Assembly: GCA_030267965.1 (NCBI GenBank)
Contig: BRYA01000347.1
Coordinates: forward strand, 1 to 51,711
Source of the DNA: Triparma columacea
Taxonomy: Eukaryota > Sar > Bolidophyceae > Parmales > Triparmaceae
Length of the DNA: 51,711 nucleotides
Direction of reading: 5' to 3'
Part shown: piece by piece, positions 1-9,938 of the stretch
Numbering within the stretch: position 1 is the first letter of the stretch
Layout: the number at the start of each line of letters is the position of its first letter
Translations under genes and position numbers: made by a program
Notes under the pieces: model-generated
What the model saw: only the letters and a program-made list of their open reading frames with translations
The model's database searches: none
What the model was told of the DNA's origin: nothing

Positions 1-43
1 CAAAAGCAAAGTGTGACCAATCTATACACTAACGCAACATTTT

Positions 44-319
44 TTGCTGCTCGCTTCGCTCACGGCAGGGTCGACACAAACCTCCAAATCGTCGCGCCGT
101 CAAAGTTCCAAGCCCGCACCCATTGATCCCGCCCTTCTGGCCGCGTCCTCTAACCTGAACAAGGATTACTTGTCCCTTGCCCAGGAATACACCCACCAGT
201 CCTGCTACCGCGTGGTGCCGACTACGCTCGAGAACCCCTTCTCGAGAGTGCACCTGCCCTGCTCTAAAGCTCTCACAGTCACACAGGCGATCCAAATGCG
301 TCAAGGTGTGGGGTTATAA
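44..319 (+). CDS. Possible 3' terminal exon of a gene entering from the left edge
   Basis: An open frame runs from a splice-acceptor-like end (the motif CTCGCTTCGCTC followed by acggCAG, ending at 67) to a TAA stop near 319. The same motif directly precedes well-supported acceptors elsewhere in this window, which is the main reason to suspect a real exon. The translation is Ser/Thr/Pro-rich at first (GSTQTSKSSRRQSSKPAP) and then of ordinary composition. I recognise no family. The upstream part of the gene lies outside the window, and an antisense frame of similar length (29-304) cannot be excluded. Confidence 0.3.
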   Translation: MLLASLTAGSTQTSKSSRRQSSKPAPIDPALLAASSNLNKDYLSLAQEYTHQSCYRVVPTTLENPFSRVHLPCSKALTVTQAIQMRQGVGL

Positions 320-420
320 GTAAAGGATAGCAGCAGTGCGAAGAAAAATGTAATTTATTGTAATTATAACTTGGTGTTGGCCAAAAAAATGTGTCTTCTA
401 TCCCCCATCTGTTCTTCACA

Positions 421-623
421 CCCTGTTTAGCCTTTGGGCCAATAGGCAATGCCTAAAATTTTCCTATAACTTCGCTAAAAAAGTTTATTTAACGGCTATA
501 TATCCGCAAATCCGGCGATCTGATTGGTTCCAACGGGTGCCTATTTGCCTATACCTATATATGCCTATAAAATTGCCTATTTCTCTGAAAACTTTTGCCT
601 ATTGGCCCAAAGGCTAACCCTGT
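421..623. mobile_element. MITE-like non-autonomous DNA transposon
   Basis: A 191-bp unit (427-617) begins with TTAGCCTTTGGGCCAATAGG (plus CAA) and ends with the exact reverse complement, giving perfect 23-bp terminal inverted repeats at 427-449 and 595-617. It is flanked on both sides by the same hexamer CCCTGT (421-426 and 618-623), which reads as a target-site duplication. The interior is AT-rich with several GCCTAT words and no coding capacity. Small size, perfect termini and a flanking duplication are the hallmarks of a recently inserted MITE moved by a transposase encoded elsewhere. The superfamily cannot be assigned from the window. Confidence 0.8.
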
Positions 624-1200
624 TTGAATCCAGAAAAGAAGCATTTTTTAATTTTATGCAGGGCATCGCGGATAGCACATACTACACGCCGCTCGTACTG
701 TTCACAACAATCCTGGCCAACCAGGTGGTGACCACGCTAGGAGCGAGACGACGATGGGGCAGTGCAAGTTTGACTACAGTGACCGTTTTGCTTTTACTCA
801 CGATTTCACAATCTCTTGCATCACCAACAACTTCACAAACAACCACATCTACGACCAAAATTAACAACAGCTCGCTCAAAAAACCAACCACATCTTCGAA
901 AACTACACCATCAGATACACCACCTCCCACAATCCCCTCCAAAACAAGCCTGAACAAAATTTGTTGCAAAATTTGTTATGGCCCTCCAATTCCTCGGGCA
1001 AACGGGTCCTCGGCGTTCAGCGTCAAAGAATCTAATTCGTCCTCCCCCCCCCGCTTGAGGAAAACCTAACATTTTTATTTATTCATCGTACAAGGCAGCT
1101 CACACAGAGAGCAGACATCACACTAACAAAAAAACCATGCAAATGATCTCGCGCTACACTATTTTCACACCACCTTTCATGATAACAAGGGTATATTTTC
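624..1200. other. Unassigned stretch between the MITE and the methyltransferase gene
   Basis: About 580 bases with no gene I can support. Frames on both strands are open for roughly 90-180 codons, but the plus-strand one starts inside the MITE and its product is low-complexity Ser/Thr/Pro. A plus-strand stretch of about 920-1035 after an AACAACAG acceptor-like site has a less biased composition and may be a decayed or terminal exon. No repeat or RNA gene was seen. Confidence 0.4.
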
Positions 1201-4200
1201 CTACGCCCTTACTACAAATCCCATCATTGCCATGTCGTCGTTTCCGATAGCGCCGGCAATGAGCCTTTGCTCCGCTTGATTCTCATCGTACCAGATTTCC
1301 AGCAACTTTTGAGTGTAGCTTGGGGCGAACCTGATCGCCTCGATGTACCCGTGCCAGAGGGCCTCCGGCTTGCCGCTGATGATGTTGCCTAGGCTCATCA
1401 TTTCCTTGATTTGGGCCGACCTAATTCCCAGCGTTAATTCCCTATTGATGCTCTCCGCTGACTTGTCCTGCCTAAATAATCTATTGCAGGCCTTGACCAG
1501 GTAGAATTTGACTTTGTAAAAACACTTCCCGACCTGCTCAAGGAAACTGGCGAAGTCGGGGGGGAGGAAGCCCTCCCAGTTGGTCCTCCTCTGGACACTA
1601 TTCCACCCCTCGTTGATGCCCGCCTTGTGGCCCGCTGCGCTCCACAACAGCTCGAACATGGTCCCGATGTCTTTTACGTCAGAGACCGCCCATCCCGCGT
1701 CCTCGAAGCCCTTCAGCCACTCCTCCTTCCTCCTAACTCCACCGAATTCCTCCAAATGGCTCTTGTAGAAGTCAGACGGTTCGTTAAAAAACTTGGACTT
1801 GCCGTCAAAGAAGACGCTTTTGCCGGTCTTGAAGTCATTCCTCTTGCTCCAGTCATTCTTCTCCGCGTTGACGTGGAAGCCCCCGTCTTTATAAAGGAGG
1901 GGCCTATTCAGCATGTCGATGCCGTCAAGGTCGTTATGCTCAGGCTGCAGGGCGACAAAGTCGACAACGACCATAACCCCACCTGGGGCCATGCTCTCCC
2001 TGAGGTTTATCAACGTAGCGGTCAGGTTCGCGCTTTTAGAGAGACTTTCGATTGCCACAGCAAAGGAGAACTGTTCGAGCTTCTTGAGAGCCGGGTCGTC
2101 AAAGCTCATTTGGTCGAATTTGACTCTAGGGAAGTTCAAATTCCGCTTCGTGGCCTCCTTCCTTGCCATGATAACCTCGGCGGAAGACAGGGTGATCCCT
2201 TGGTACTTGACCCTTGCCTTTCCCGCCCTTCCGCTTCCCCAGAACCCCCCTCCTGATCCCTGCACCGCTTCCTCCCTCGCCGAGACGACCTCGTTCAGCC
2301 CCAGTCCCTTGGCCGCGATGCTGTACAGGGTTCCCCCGAGCCCGCACCCAACGTCCAGGACCGAGAAGTCGCCCCTGCTCCCTCCGTGCCTCTCGTGCTC
2401 CCACAAGAGGACGTCCCTGACCCACGAGTTGACCCCGTCGGTCCCAAGCCTGTCGTATTCCTTGCCAATGAGCTCCCCTAGCTCGCTAGTGACGCCCTCC
2501 TTCCCCTGAGGGCAAGAGTCCCCCTCCACGGGGTAGCGAACTTGGAAGAATTCTCCCTCTTCCTTCCCCATTGTGGCCGCCTCGACGGTGCACATTGTAC
2601 CTTCGGCTGCTGGGGGAGGGGGGGCTCCTTTCCCCACCCTTCGAGTGCTTGTGTGCAAGACCATGGGAAAGTCTGGATAGGTCTGTGGAAGGGGCAAGCG
2701 AGGAGAGGAGGGGTCGATTGGCGTACTTTAGCGTCACTTCACAGCGTTTTCCTCCTAATCACCTGTTTGTTGAAAAATCTCACCTTCCCCTCATCAGTCT
2801 TGATTGCGACGTCCCAGTGCTTTGGCATGCCATTCCCCAGCGCCTCTTCCCACGTGTCGACCTTGGTCTTGCAGTCTCCTCCTCCGTCCTCTGGCCTCTT
2901 TCTCCAGAACAGCCTCGCGTTATCGCCGAGGCCCCCTCGCCCTCCCCCGGTCTTTTCCCAAGCGCAGTCCATGAGAATAGGATCCGTGAGGTAGTTGGCC
3001 CAGATTTCAGCTTCTGTCCTCCTGCAAGTTTCATAGTAGCCAAGGGTGCCCTTAATAGGCGTGCTGGCTGACGCGGGGTCCTCGTGAGCGTTGAAGCTGG
3101 CGCACGGCAGCAGTTCGGCCTGCGGTACGTTGCGAGTAAAGTTTATCGACACGGTTGGTTTGTGTGAGAAGTGCGACAGCCCCCGACTTACAGCGACCCA
3201 GGGTGCAGTGCAAGCAGGCCCGGCCTCTTTCGCAAGAACTGCCTCGAAACCCCCGCCTATCATCTCACCTCGTGTCCCTCCTCCCCTCCCTTCACCCTCC
3301 CCATGGCGGCCCCCGCCCCTCCGCAGAAGCCACCCACCACCGCCTTCGCCTGCATCCCCCAAGCCACATCGAACGTGCTCAGTGCCGCCCAGTACACGAT
3401 CAACAGGGCCAGGCAAATGTACCTAGTCTCAGCCTCGTAGAACCGCTCGTATATACGCTTCTGGGTGGCGTGGACCAGGACCTTCTTCGCGGCCGTCATG
3501 TGTGCGACTTCGTCCCTGTATGCGTCCACCTCCTCCTCCAAATCACCGAGTATCCCCAGGTACTCATCGCTCGCCCTCTTGAGCTTCTCCCCCTTGAGCT
3601 CGTCCCCCCCCGCCTCCCTCTTTGCCCCCTCAAATTCCTTCCAGTAAGGGATTGCCCTTAGTTTTTTTCGAAGGCCGATACCCTTGCTCTCCGCGAAGCT
3701 CGCGATCGCCGCCTGCCCCGCGTCGTTGCAGAGCATCACCAGAGACTCTGCCCCCCAACGGGGCTGAGGGACACCGTGGAGGGGACGGGAGGTGGAGGAG
3801 GCTACGTAGGCGCGGGCGTTGTGGTAGTGATAGAGGAGGCTGGCGAGAGGGTAATATGTGCCGATCGTCGAGTACTCCGCACAGGTTATTACTTTGTCTA
3901 TGTAGTAAATAATGCTGGAACTGTTAATGAAGGGACCCTTGGGTAGTGGTGCGCCCTCTCGTAATGAAACCCTGGGGTTGTGAGGGTAGTACAACAATGA
4001 CGCGAGGGCGCAGTCTAAATCGTAAGAGAGTAAGGAGGAGGTGGTGGTTGTGGAGGGAGGTTCGGGGGAGACTGTTTTTGAGACTGGTGAGGATGGTGGG
4101 GAAGATGATGTGGATAGGGAAGTAGATGTAGGGATGGCGGATGCAGATGTTGAAGTGGTGGTGGAGCGCATCGAGCTCATCTTGTTCTTTAGTTCATCGT

Positions 4201-4543
4201 AATCGCTTCTTATCTTCTTGAGCTGAGGGTGCGCGGGGAGTGGGGGGGGGATTGAGGGAGCAGGTTGGGGATTAGGATGTGAATTGTTTGACGATTTGGT
4301 TTGATCGTCGTCTCTTCTTCCACATTTCCCCCATCGCTTCCCTATAAATCCCCGATTCCCCAAGAACAACTAGTAACATACCTCATCCGTCTCCCCTTCC
4401 TGTTGTATGTCAACAATTTCAGACCTTCTCTCCTCCTCTGCGTCGTAATCAAGCTTATCAGGACAAATATAAACGCGGTTAGGCCCGCCGTTCGTTGGGT
4501 AGGTGGAGGGGGTGGGTATTAGGGGAGGCACAGATGTAGACAT
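1201..4543 (-). CDS. Membrane-anchored protein with C-terminal SAM-dependent methyltransferase domain
   Basis: Four exons join in frame on the minus strand: 4543-4382, 4222-3269, 3119-2763 and 2682-1201, giving 984 residues. Donors are GAG|GTATGT, GAG|GTGAGA and CAG|GTGATT; all acceptors end in CAG. The last exon holds a class I SAM methyltransferase: motif I is VLDVGCGLGG (near residue 600), followed by LNFPRVKFDQMSFDDP and, at the post-I/II position, APGGVMVVVDFVAL. The N-terminal half is unusual: an acidic leader, a Ser/Thr-rich linker, a predicted helical/coiled region and a hydrophobic segment (LALLIVYWAALSTFDVAWGM, near residue 340), so the enzyme is probably attached to a membrane. The methyl acceptor is unknown; resemblance to small-molecule methyltransferases is only general. 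If exon 3 or the CAG|GTGATT junction were wrong, the region would hold two genes, but both joins keep the phase. Confidence 0.65.
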
Positions 4544-4859
4544 AAATGAAGACGGGGGGGTGGGTATGGGGGAGGGGTGGGGCTGGGCGGGGGGGAATTG
4601 GGGGGGAATTGCGAGGGGGGGGGGGGAGTTCGGGGAATCGGTGGAGATTGTTGGGAGCTCGTGAATGGGGGTTGAAGGGAGGGGGGTGGGGGGTGAGAGT
4701 TTTGAGGCGACCAAGTCCCAAGTCCTCGAGGAAAACAGAAGATTGGACAAAAAGGAGGCTTCAAGAAGAAGGAAGAAAACCCTCGGTGCCGAGTTGTATT
4801 CAGTTATGCAATTCAGAGTGTTTGTTTCGCGCGTTCTTGTGCTCCCCCCCCAACCCTTC

Positions 4860-6051
4860 TCACTCCTCCTCCTCTTGTTTCCCCTCCTCCTCACATTTCA
4901 TCCAGAATCTCTCCATCGCAACCGGTTCCAGTCCGATCCCATACAGCACGACCCCGTCGCACCTGACCTCCCCCCCTTCCTCCTCCCTAACCACCGTCCC
5001 CCAGTAGCTCCTCTCGTCGTTCCCGCTGAGCCCTTTGTTGAATTGTCCCCCCTCGATGCCTTCCCCGAACCCAAACGCCGAGACTGTGGCCCAGAGCTGG
5101 TCGCTCTTCTCACCCGTTATCCTCCACTTTCCCTTAACCTCGGCTTCGCTCCCTACCCTATACAGGCTGAAGGTGTTGTCAAGTTTGAATACGACCTTGA
5201 ACATATTGAGTCCTACGACCGCCCCCCCGCCTTGGTGACCCGCAGACCCCCCTCCCTTCTTCCCCCACCCCTTCCCCAATTTCCTTGGTTTCTCCCCCCT
5301 AACGAGGCTCTCCGTAACGAGCGTGAACGTCCTACCCTCAATGTCCTCCTTCCCGAATCTCCTGACCTCCACGAGTTCCCTCTCCAGGTTAGTCTCCTTC
5401 ATAACTCTCGTCATCTCCCAGCTGACCCCACCCTCTACCCTGGGGTTGAACATCTGCGGTGCGTCCATGAATTTATCGTGCATCTCAGGGTATATCATCG
5501 CTCCCTTCTTAACCATGCTCCTCCCAACAACCACCTTACCGCCGAACGTTGACACTACACCCTCGGCAACGACGCCACCGGAATCGGTCTTGGCGCCGAG
5601 GTAGATTGAACCCGAATCGTAAGACCAGTAACCGAGACGGGGGAGAACGGACTCGAAGGTGTTGTAAAGCTCAGCGGAGGAGTTGGGGGCAGGCTGGGGG
5701 TTGGGGGTAAGGGGGGGAGGGTAGGGGGGGTAAGGGGGGGGGTGGGGGGTGGGGGGGGGTTGTGTCTCGGAATTTATCTTGGTCGATTTTTCCCACCCTT
5801 GCTGTCATTGGATCATTGCGTGTTGTTGTATCTTTGCTGTATCGTTGTTGTATCTTTGCTGTATCGTTGTCGTATCTCATGGGTGTTTTTTCACATCTTA
5901 CTCCGCGTATCCTACTTCACTTGTGCTTCATCTCCTGCTGTTGTCTTACCTCTTCCCCCCCCTCCCCAGCTAGGAGTTCGTAGCTCCCGTCCCTCTTGAG
6001 GACCACTGGGACCTTCCTCTTCTTGGCTTTTATGCTTGTGAAACTCTTCAT
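4860..6051 (-). CDS. Protein of unknown function, 311 aa
   Basis: Two exons, 6051-5950 and 5693-4860, join in phase 0 (GAG|GTAAGA donor, CCCCCAG acceptor). The start is the first ATG of the frame; an upstream exon is possible. The N-terminus is basic (KAKKRKVPVVLKRDGSYELL), the middle is rich in beta-type alternation (GYWSYDSGSIYLGAKTDSGG, VVSTFGGKVVVGRSM), and the tail ends in a run of Glu. I do not recognise the family; there is no signal peptide or clear membrane helix. The only intron is extremely C-rich on the coding strand. The next gene downstream (methyltransferase) starts about 320 bp away on the same strand. Confidence 0.6.
5682..5760 (+). repeat. G-rich tract (C-rich intron on the coding strand)
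   Basis: Successive G-runs of 5-10 bases are separated by one to a few bases over about 80 bp. On the minus strand this is the polypyrimidine end of the intron in the preceding gene. The spacing fits G-quadruplex formation on the plus strand. It may equally be a simple extended C-tract used for acceptor recognition. Confidence 0.7.
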
Positions 6052-6111
6052 AACGCCCCCGTCGTGCAGGGGGGTGGGGGTGGAGATTGTAGATGATAGA
6101 GACCAAAGTCT

Positions 6112-6178
6112 GGGGTGTGAGGGGTGGGGTGTGAGGGGTGTGAGGGGTGTGAGGGGTGTGAGGGATGTGTGAGGGGGA
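6112..6178 (+). repeat. Tandem GTGTGAGGGG minisatellite
   Basis: Roughly six imperfect copies of the 10-mer GTGTGAGGGG follow each other, ending in GTGTGAGGGGGAGGG. It lies just upstream of the 4860-6051 gene. No coding role is supported. Confidence 0.75.
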
Positions 6179-6844
6179 GGGTAATGTTTTTCCTTTGTCA
6201 TTCTCCTTTGTCTTTCTTGTTTGTCTATCTCTCTCTCTTGAGTTGTTCTGTTTCGACTCTTGGAGGTGTTCTGTTCTCCTTTTTCTTTTTCTCCTTCTCT
6301 CTTTCTCCTTCTCTTTCTCCTTCTCTTTGGTCTCTCATTCTGTCAATAGTTTCCCCGAGTCTCCTATGTCTTTAAATTTGTCTGTAAAGTAGTTTAGAAG
6401 TCTCCTCCATCTGGTCTCATCCTCTGTTTGGCCAAACTTACCCACAAAGTTCATCTTTATCAGGTTGAAATCGCAATATTGTCTTGTTATTTCTGTTGTT
6501 ATTTCTTGTTATATCTCTTGTATCAATGTCTTTACTCGTAGCCAACACAGAGGAGAGATTTGAACAAAGAAGGGTCGGTCGAGAACAGAATTTCAAGGAA
6601 CATATTTCAAATGGGACGCATAGAAGGACTGAGAGTAGGACTAATGTACGCATTAGATATCGAAAACGCGACTAGTGCAAGTGATGAAGATATTTGTTGG
6701 GGTTAAAGCTTGAAAATGGACAAAATATGGAAGACTTTATTCTGGAAGTCAAATTCGGCAAGAAACCATCACGTCGTCCCTGCCTTCGATTGGATCTTAT
6801 TGAGATCTCAGGTTTTTAGTGGAGCCAGTTTTGTCCCGTTCCAA
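6179..6844. other. Intergenic stretch with pyrimidine-rich tract and an orphan open frame
   Basis: About 665 bases between the minus-strand gene ending its 5' side near 6051 and the ion-channel gene starting at 6845. 6225-6330 is a CTTTCTCCTT-type polypyrimidine tract. A minus-strand frame open from about 6517 to a TGA at 6335-6337 (first ATG at 6454) reads like the tail of a protein (MNFVGKFGQTEDETRW, then RRLLNYFTDKF). Signal-peptide-like short frames occur on both strands at 6484-6675, so neither is convincing. No firm gene is called. Confidence 0.4.
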
Positions 6845-8456
6845 ATGGCATCACGCGATCATCGAAGAGTATCTCTCTACGATCCTGACTCACCATCCTT
6901 GAATCCACAAACCCATCCACAAACCCATCCACACCATCCACAATCATCACCCCAAGACGCTGAGAGTGAGACAAAGGCACAAAATCCACCACAAAAACAA
7001 ACTACGCCCCAAGATGACCGCTTTGGGGGAGCAAAGATCAGACGTGATTCTAATATTGACATCAGTGCACAATACGACGGCGCAACAGGATCAAGAATCG
7101 GTGAGAACCAACAAACAGGTCGCTATGGTGAGGGCAAACTTTTGCAAGCGACGCTTCCAAACGCACCCCCCCCCTCACTCCACCCCCACCACAGACCCAA
7201 CCACAGGTTTCCCCTACCTCAGTCCCCGTACCTCCCTCCTCCCAACCTCCATCCTTCATCTCTCCAACCCTACTGTGTCAGTAGGGTGCAGAATTCGCAA
7301 GATTTCAAACATAACCGAGTCCACAATGTCTTTCTTCTGCCGTTTCACCCTCTTCCTAAACTGGGTCGATCCCCTAACCGTCGGTCTCCCCCCCGGTACC
7401 TACGTCGGTGTCCCTGCAGTTGGAGAAGGTTCCGGTGTTGTCGAGAGAGCCCGCCACCGTGAGGAAACAGGTGACTTATCGTTCTCTCCTATCCTACGTT
7501 TCTTCGGAGCAACAGACCCCGTATTCCTCTCCGACACCCCTCTCCAGCCTTTATGCGTCGACTCCGCAGGTAGCATGCAGTTGGTAATCTCCGGGGCAGC
7601 AACCTTCGACCAGGAGTACGCCCTTAACCTCTTCCCATTCGACCTCCAGGCCCTACGTATAATCGTCCGTCTCCAAAACGCTTCCGATGGTTGCACCCTC
7701 CTCCGTACCCCCATGTCCCTCGACCGTACCACGTCAGTTGTATTCGACGAATACTTCTCCATACCGGAATTCGCGACACTCAGACCATTCATCGATATAT
7801 CCTACCACGGCAAGACGGAGTACGGTACCCGGGCCTCCCCAAAAGCAGAGTTCCAAATAGTAGTCCCCGTAAAACGCGCGTACGGTTCGTACGTTAACCA
7901 CGTGGTGGTTGTTACTTTCATGATAACCACGTGCACACTAACGTCCTTCTTCGTCGACCCCGAGAGTCTGGCTGACAGGATGTCTATTGTGCTTACGTTA
8001 TTCCTGACGATTGTCGCTACAAAGGTGAGAAGGTTGAAGAGGTGAAATATAGCATCCCGGTTGTTATCATCTGACACAACCCGACGATTGCGTGAACCGC
8101 AAACACACCTAAACACAAAGTTCCTGATTATGGAGCGTCTCCCTAGGGTTGCTTTCAACACTTTCCTCGACGTTTACTTCGCGGGTTGCTTCGGTTTCTT
8201 CGTGCTTGTAATCGCTTCGTCTGTGTTCGCTGTAAAGTTGGGGGGATCGTTCGACGAGTTTTCAGCTGTCTTGATATGCGTGGCTTGGGTCATCTTCAAC
8301 GTAGTCTGCGTGATTAAGGCTGAGAGGGTACTGAGGGAGGCGGACGGGGAACATATATCGAGAGCATGGATACCACCGGGGATGACACAGAGGGAAGCGA
8401 TGGTGGAAGGGAGAAGGGGAGGGAACCCGAAGGGACTTTGGACATTCAACTGTTGA
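6845..8456 (+). CDS. Pentameric ligand-gated ion channel subunit (Cys-loop-type superfamily, without Cys-loop)
   Basis: Three exons, 6845-7100, 7195-8024 and 8121-8456, give about 473 residues; an alternative donor at 7128 keeps the same phase. The extracellular ligand-binding domain contains the beta-strand pattern VSVGCRIRKISNITES and FTLFLNWVDP, and the hallmark LFPFDLQ. The residue after FPFDLQ, where animal receptors have the first Cys of the loop, is not Cys, so the disulphide loop is missing as in bacterial homologues. The pore domain follows: M1 around VVVVTFMITTCTLTSFFVDP, M2 SLADRMSIVLTLFLTIVATK, the loop MERLPRVAFNTFLDVY, M3 and M4 (AVLICVAWVIFNVVCVI). Splicing of the TK|F junction falls exactly between M2 and the M2-M3 loop. 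The N-terminal 80 residues are polar and His/Pro-rich with no clear signal peptide, so the true start may be further upstream. Ligand and ion selectivity are unknown. Confidence 0.82.
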
Positions 8457-8774
8457 GGAAAGGGGTGTACAGTAGGGGCCCGGGAGGTTTTATATGTCGC
8501 ACGTGTTCCTTCTAATGGTTTCAAGTGAAGCTCCTCTCTTCTCTTTCTCTCTCTTCTCTTTCTCCCCCTCTAACATACGGTTTAAAAAAAAAACTTTTGT
8601 TTTAAAAACCCCTGAAAGAAGAAAAAAATCCTATTTAATAGAATCTTGCTATCTTTTATTACCTATCCCTTTATTAGCCATCCTTTATAGCTTTCCGTCA
8701 TTAAGATCTTGCGATCTTCCATCCCAATATATATATACGGGGTTACATGGAAAATTATGTTATCAAAGTGACAC
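8457..8774. other. Convergent intergenic region, AT-rich
   Basis: About 320 bases between the stop codons of two convergent genes. It holds CT-rich and A-rich tracts (for example TTTAAAAAAAAAAC near 8580) and TA-rich words near 8730. These are compatible with 3' untranslated and polyadenylation sequence for both genes. Nothing else is seen. Confidence 0.5.
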
Positions 8775-9475
8775 TCAAATCCTTTCCATGTCGAGACTCA
8801 CGCTCGCCGGGGATGCCAGGTTCTGCAGGGGGGGGGTTGGGTTGGTTTTTGTGAGTCTTCAAAAGGTGTCTCTCCTTGTTCCTAATTATAGAAACTGTAA
8901 CTCACCTCCTCGACCATGTGGGCCAGAGCGTGCGTCTTGTCCCCGCTGTTGAGGAGAGGTCCGTACACGTAGTGGAGGATGAGGGCCTCGTCGATGTCGT
9001 TCTTCACCTGGACCTCGACCGTCGAGGCCGCCGAGAAAAGCTTGCCCTTCTGGCTGTCACGCAATATGAAACAGATGGTCTTCTGCTGCCTTGAGCAGAA
9101 AGCGGGACGGCAGGGGAAGCAACTGCCGTACATCGCCTCGCACTGCATGTCTTTGCAGAGGAGGGGCTTCTCGTGGATAACGACGTCCTTGATGCGAAAC
9201 TTGGGGATTGTGGTAGTTACCGAAGTGGGAAGGCCACAGCATGGGCCCTGTACCGTGGTGGTGATGATGACACAGGTCGCGTAGAAGCTGACCACCGTGC
9301 TCTCGCCTTTTTTCTTATCTTCCGATTCTAGGTTGAATACGGCTGAAGCCTTGCTAAAGTGAAAACCAGCTTCTTCGATTCTCGAGCCCCTGGACTTAGC
9401 CGACCCAGTGGAGCCCCCACGGACCTTTTGGCCTATGACAGGGTTGATGTTGGTGAATTCTGCTCCAGTAGACAT
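8775..9475 (-). CDS. Unrecognised Cys-rich protein, about 205 aa
   Basis: Exon 1 (9475-8906) ends at a canonical GAG|GTGAGT; after an 83-bp intron with a C-rich acceptor, exon 2 (8822-8775) adds NLASPASVSLDMERI and a TGA. The start is the ATG of MSTGAEFTNINP; upstream in-frame sequence contains other ATGs but lacks coding character. The central part has a cluster of cysteines (CKDMQCEAMYGSCFPCRPAF, then CSRQQKTICF) preceded by ATCVIITTTVQGPCCGLP, a layout suggesting a metal-binding or disulphide-bonded core. There is no clear signal peptide or membrane helix. No family is recognised. The gene is divergent from the acetylesterase-like gene at 9939. Confidence 0.65.
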
Positions 9476-9938
9476 GTTGTAATTTCTGAATGAGATAAGG
9501 GGGCAGAAGATCAGGCAGTTATGTGAATAAGATCTAACCGACTTCCCGGTGCCACCCCTTGGGTGAAATGGTTTCATGAAACCACCCCCTTCCCTTTTGG
9601 CCAAGCACAATGACTAATATCCTTCTTATGGACCTAGTCCGTGGTCCAATTTTCACTTACTAACCACGTAAATATAGATTGTTGGATAATTGACGTGATA
9701 TCCGTACCAGCTTGACGAAATCTGTTGAATTTAGGTTAAAGAGAAATTGTTACGGAGATCCAATTCAGATATCGTCACCGTGAATTTAAGTTGCAGGTAT
9801 GTGCGCGATATACTCTCAAATAATTTGTGTCATGGTACAGGGGATTGGCATGATATAATATACAGCATTCCTGGGAGTTCGAAGGTCGACCAATTATTTG
9901 TTCTGTAACAGAATTCCCCCACCATTACCCTTCTCGTC
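9476..9938. promoter_or_regulatory. Divergent intergenic region (putative bidirectional promoter)
   Basis: 463 bases between the starts of two divergent genes. The sequence is more AT-rich than the flanking exons and contains no open frame I would support. By position it must hold both promoters. No TATA box or other defined element could be identified with confidence. Confidence 0.4.

Noticed and set aside
524..1069. 181-codon plus-strand open frame
   Set aside because: It begins inside the MITE and consists mainly of low-complexity Ser/Thr/Pro sequence; no splice or homology support.
2739..3416. Separate gene upstream of the methyltransferase
   Set aside because: The frame ends at FNKQ|GTGATT and joins in phase to TYPDFPM after a clean CAG acceptor; a single gene is the simpler reading.
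3260..3440. Overlapping plus-strand frames opposite the methyltransferase gene
   Set aside because: Pro/Ser/His-rich shadows of a GC-rich minus-strand exon.
6484..6675. Two opposing signal-peptide-like short frames
   Set aside because: Neither is part of a supported gene and both depend on the same AT-rich stretch; one strand at most could be real.
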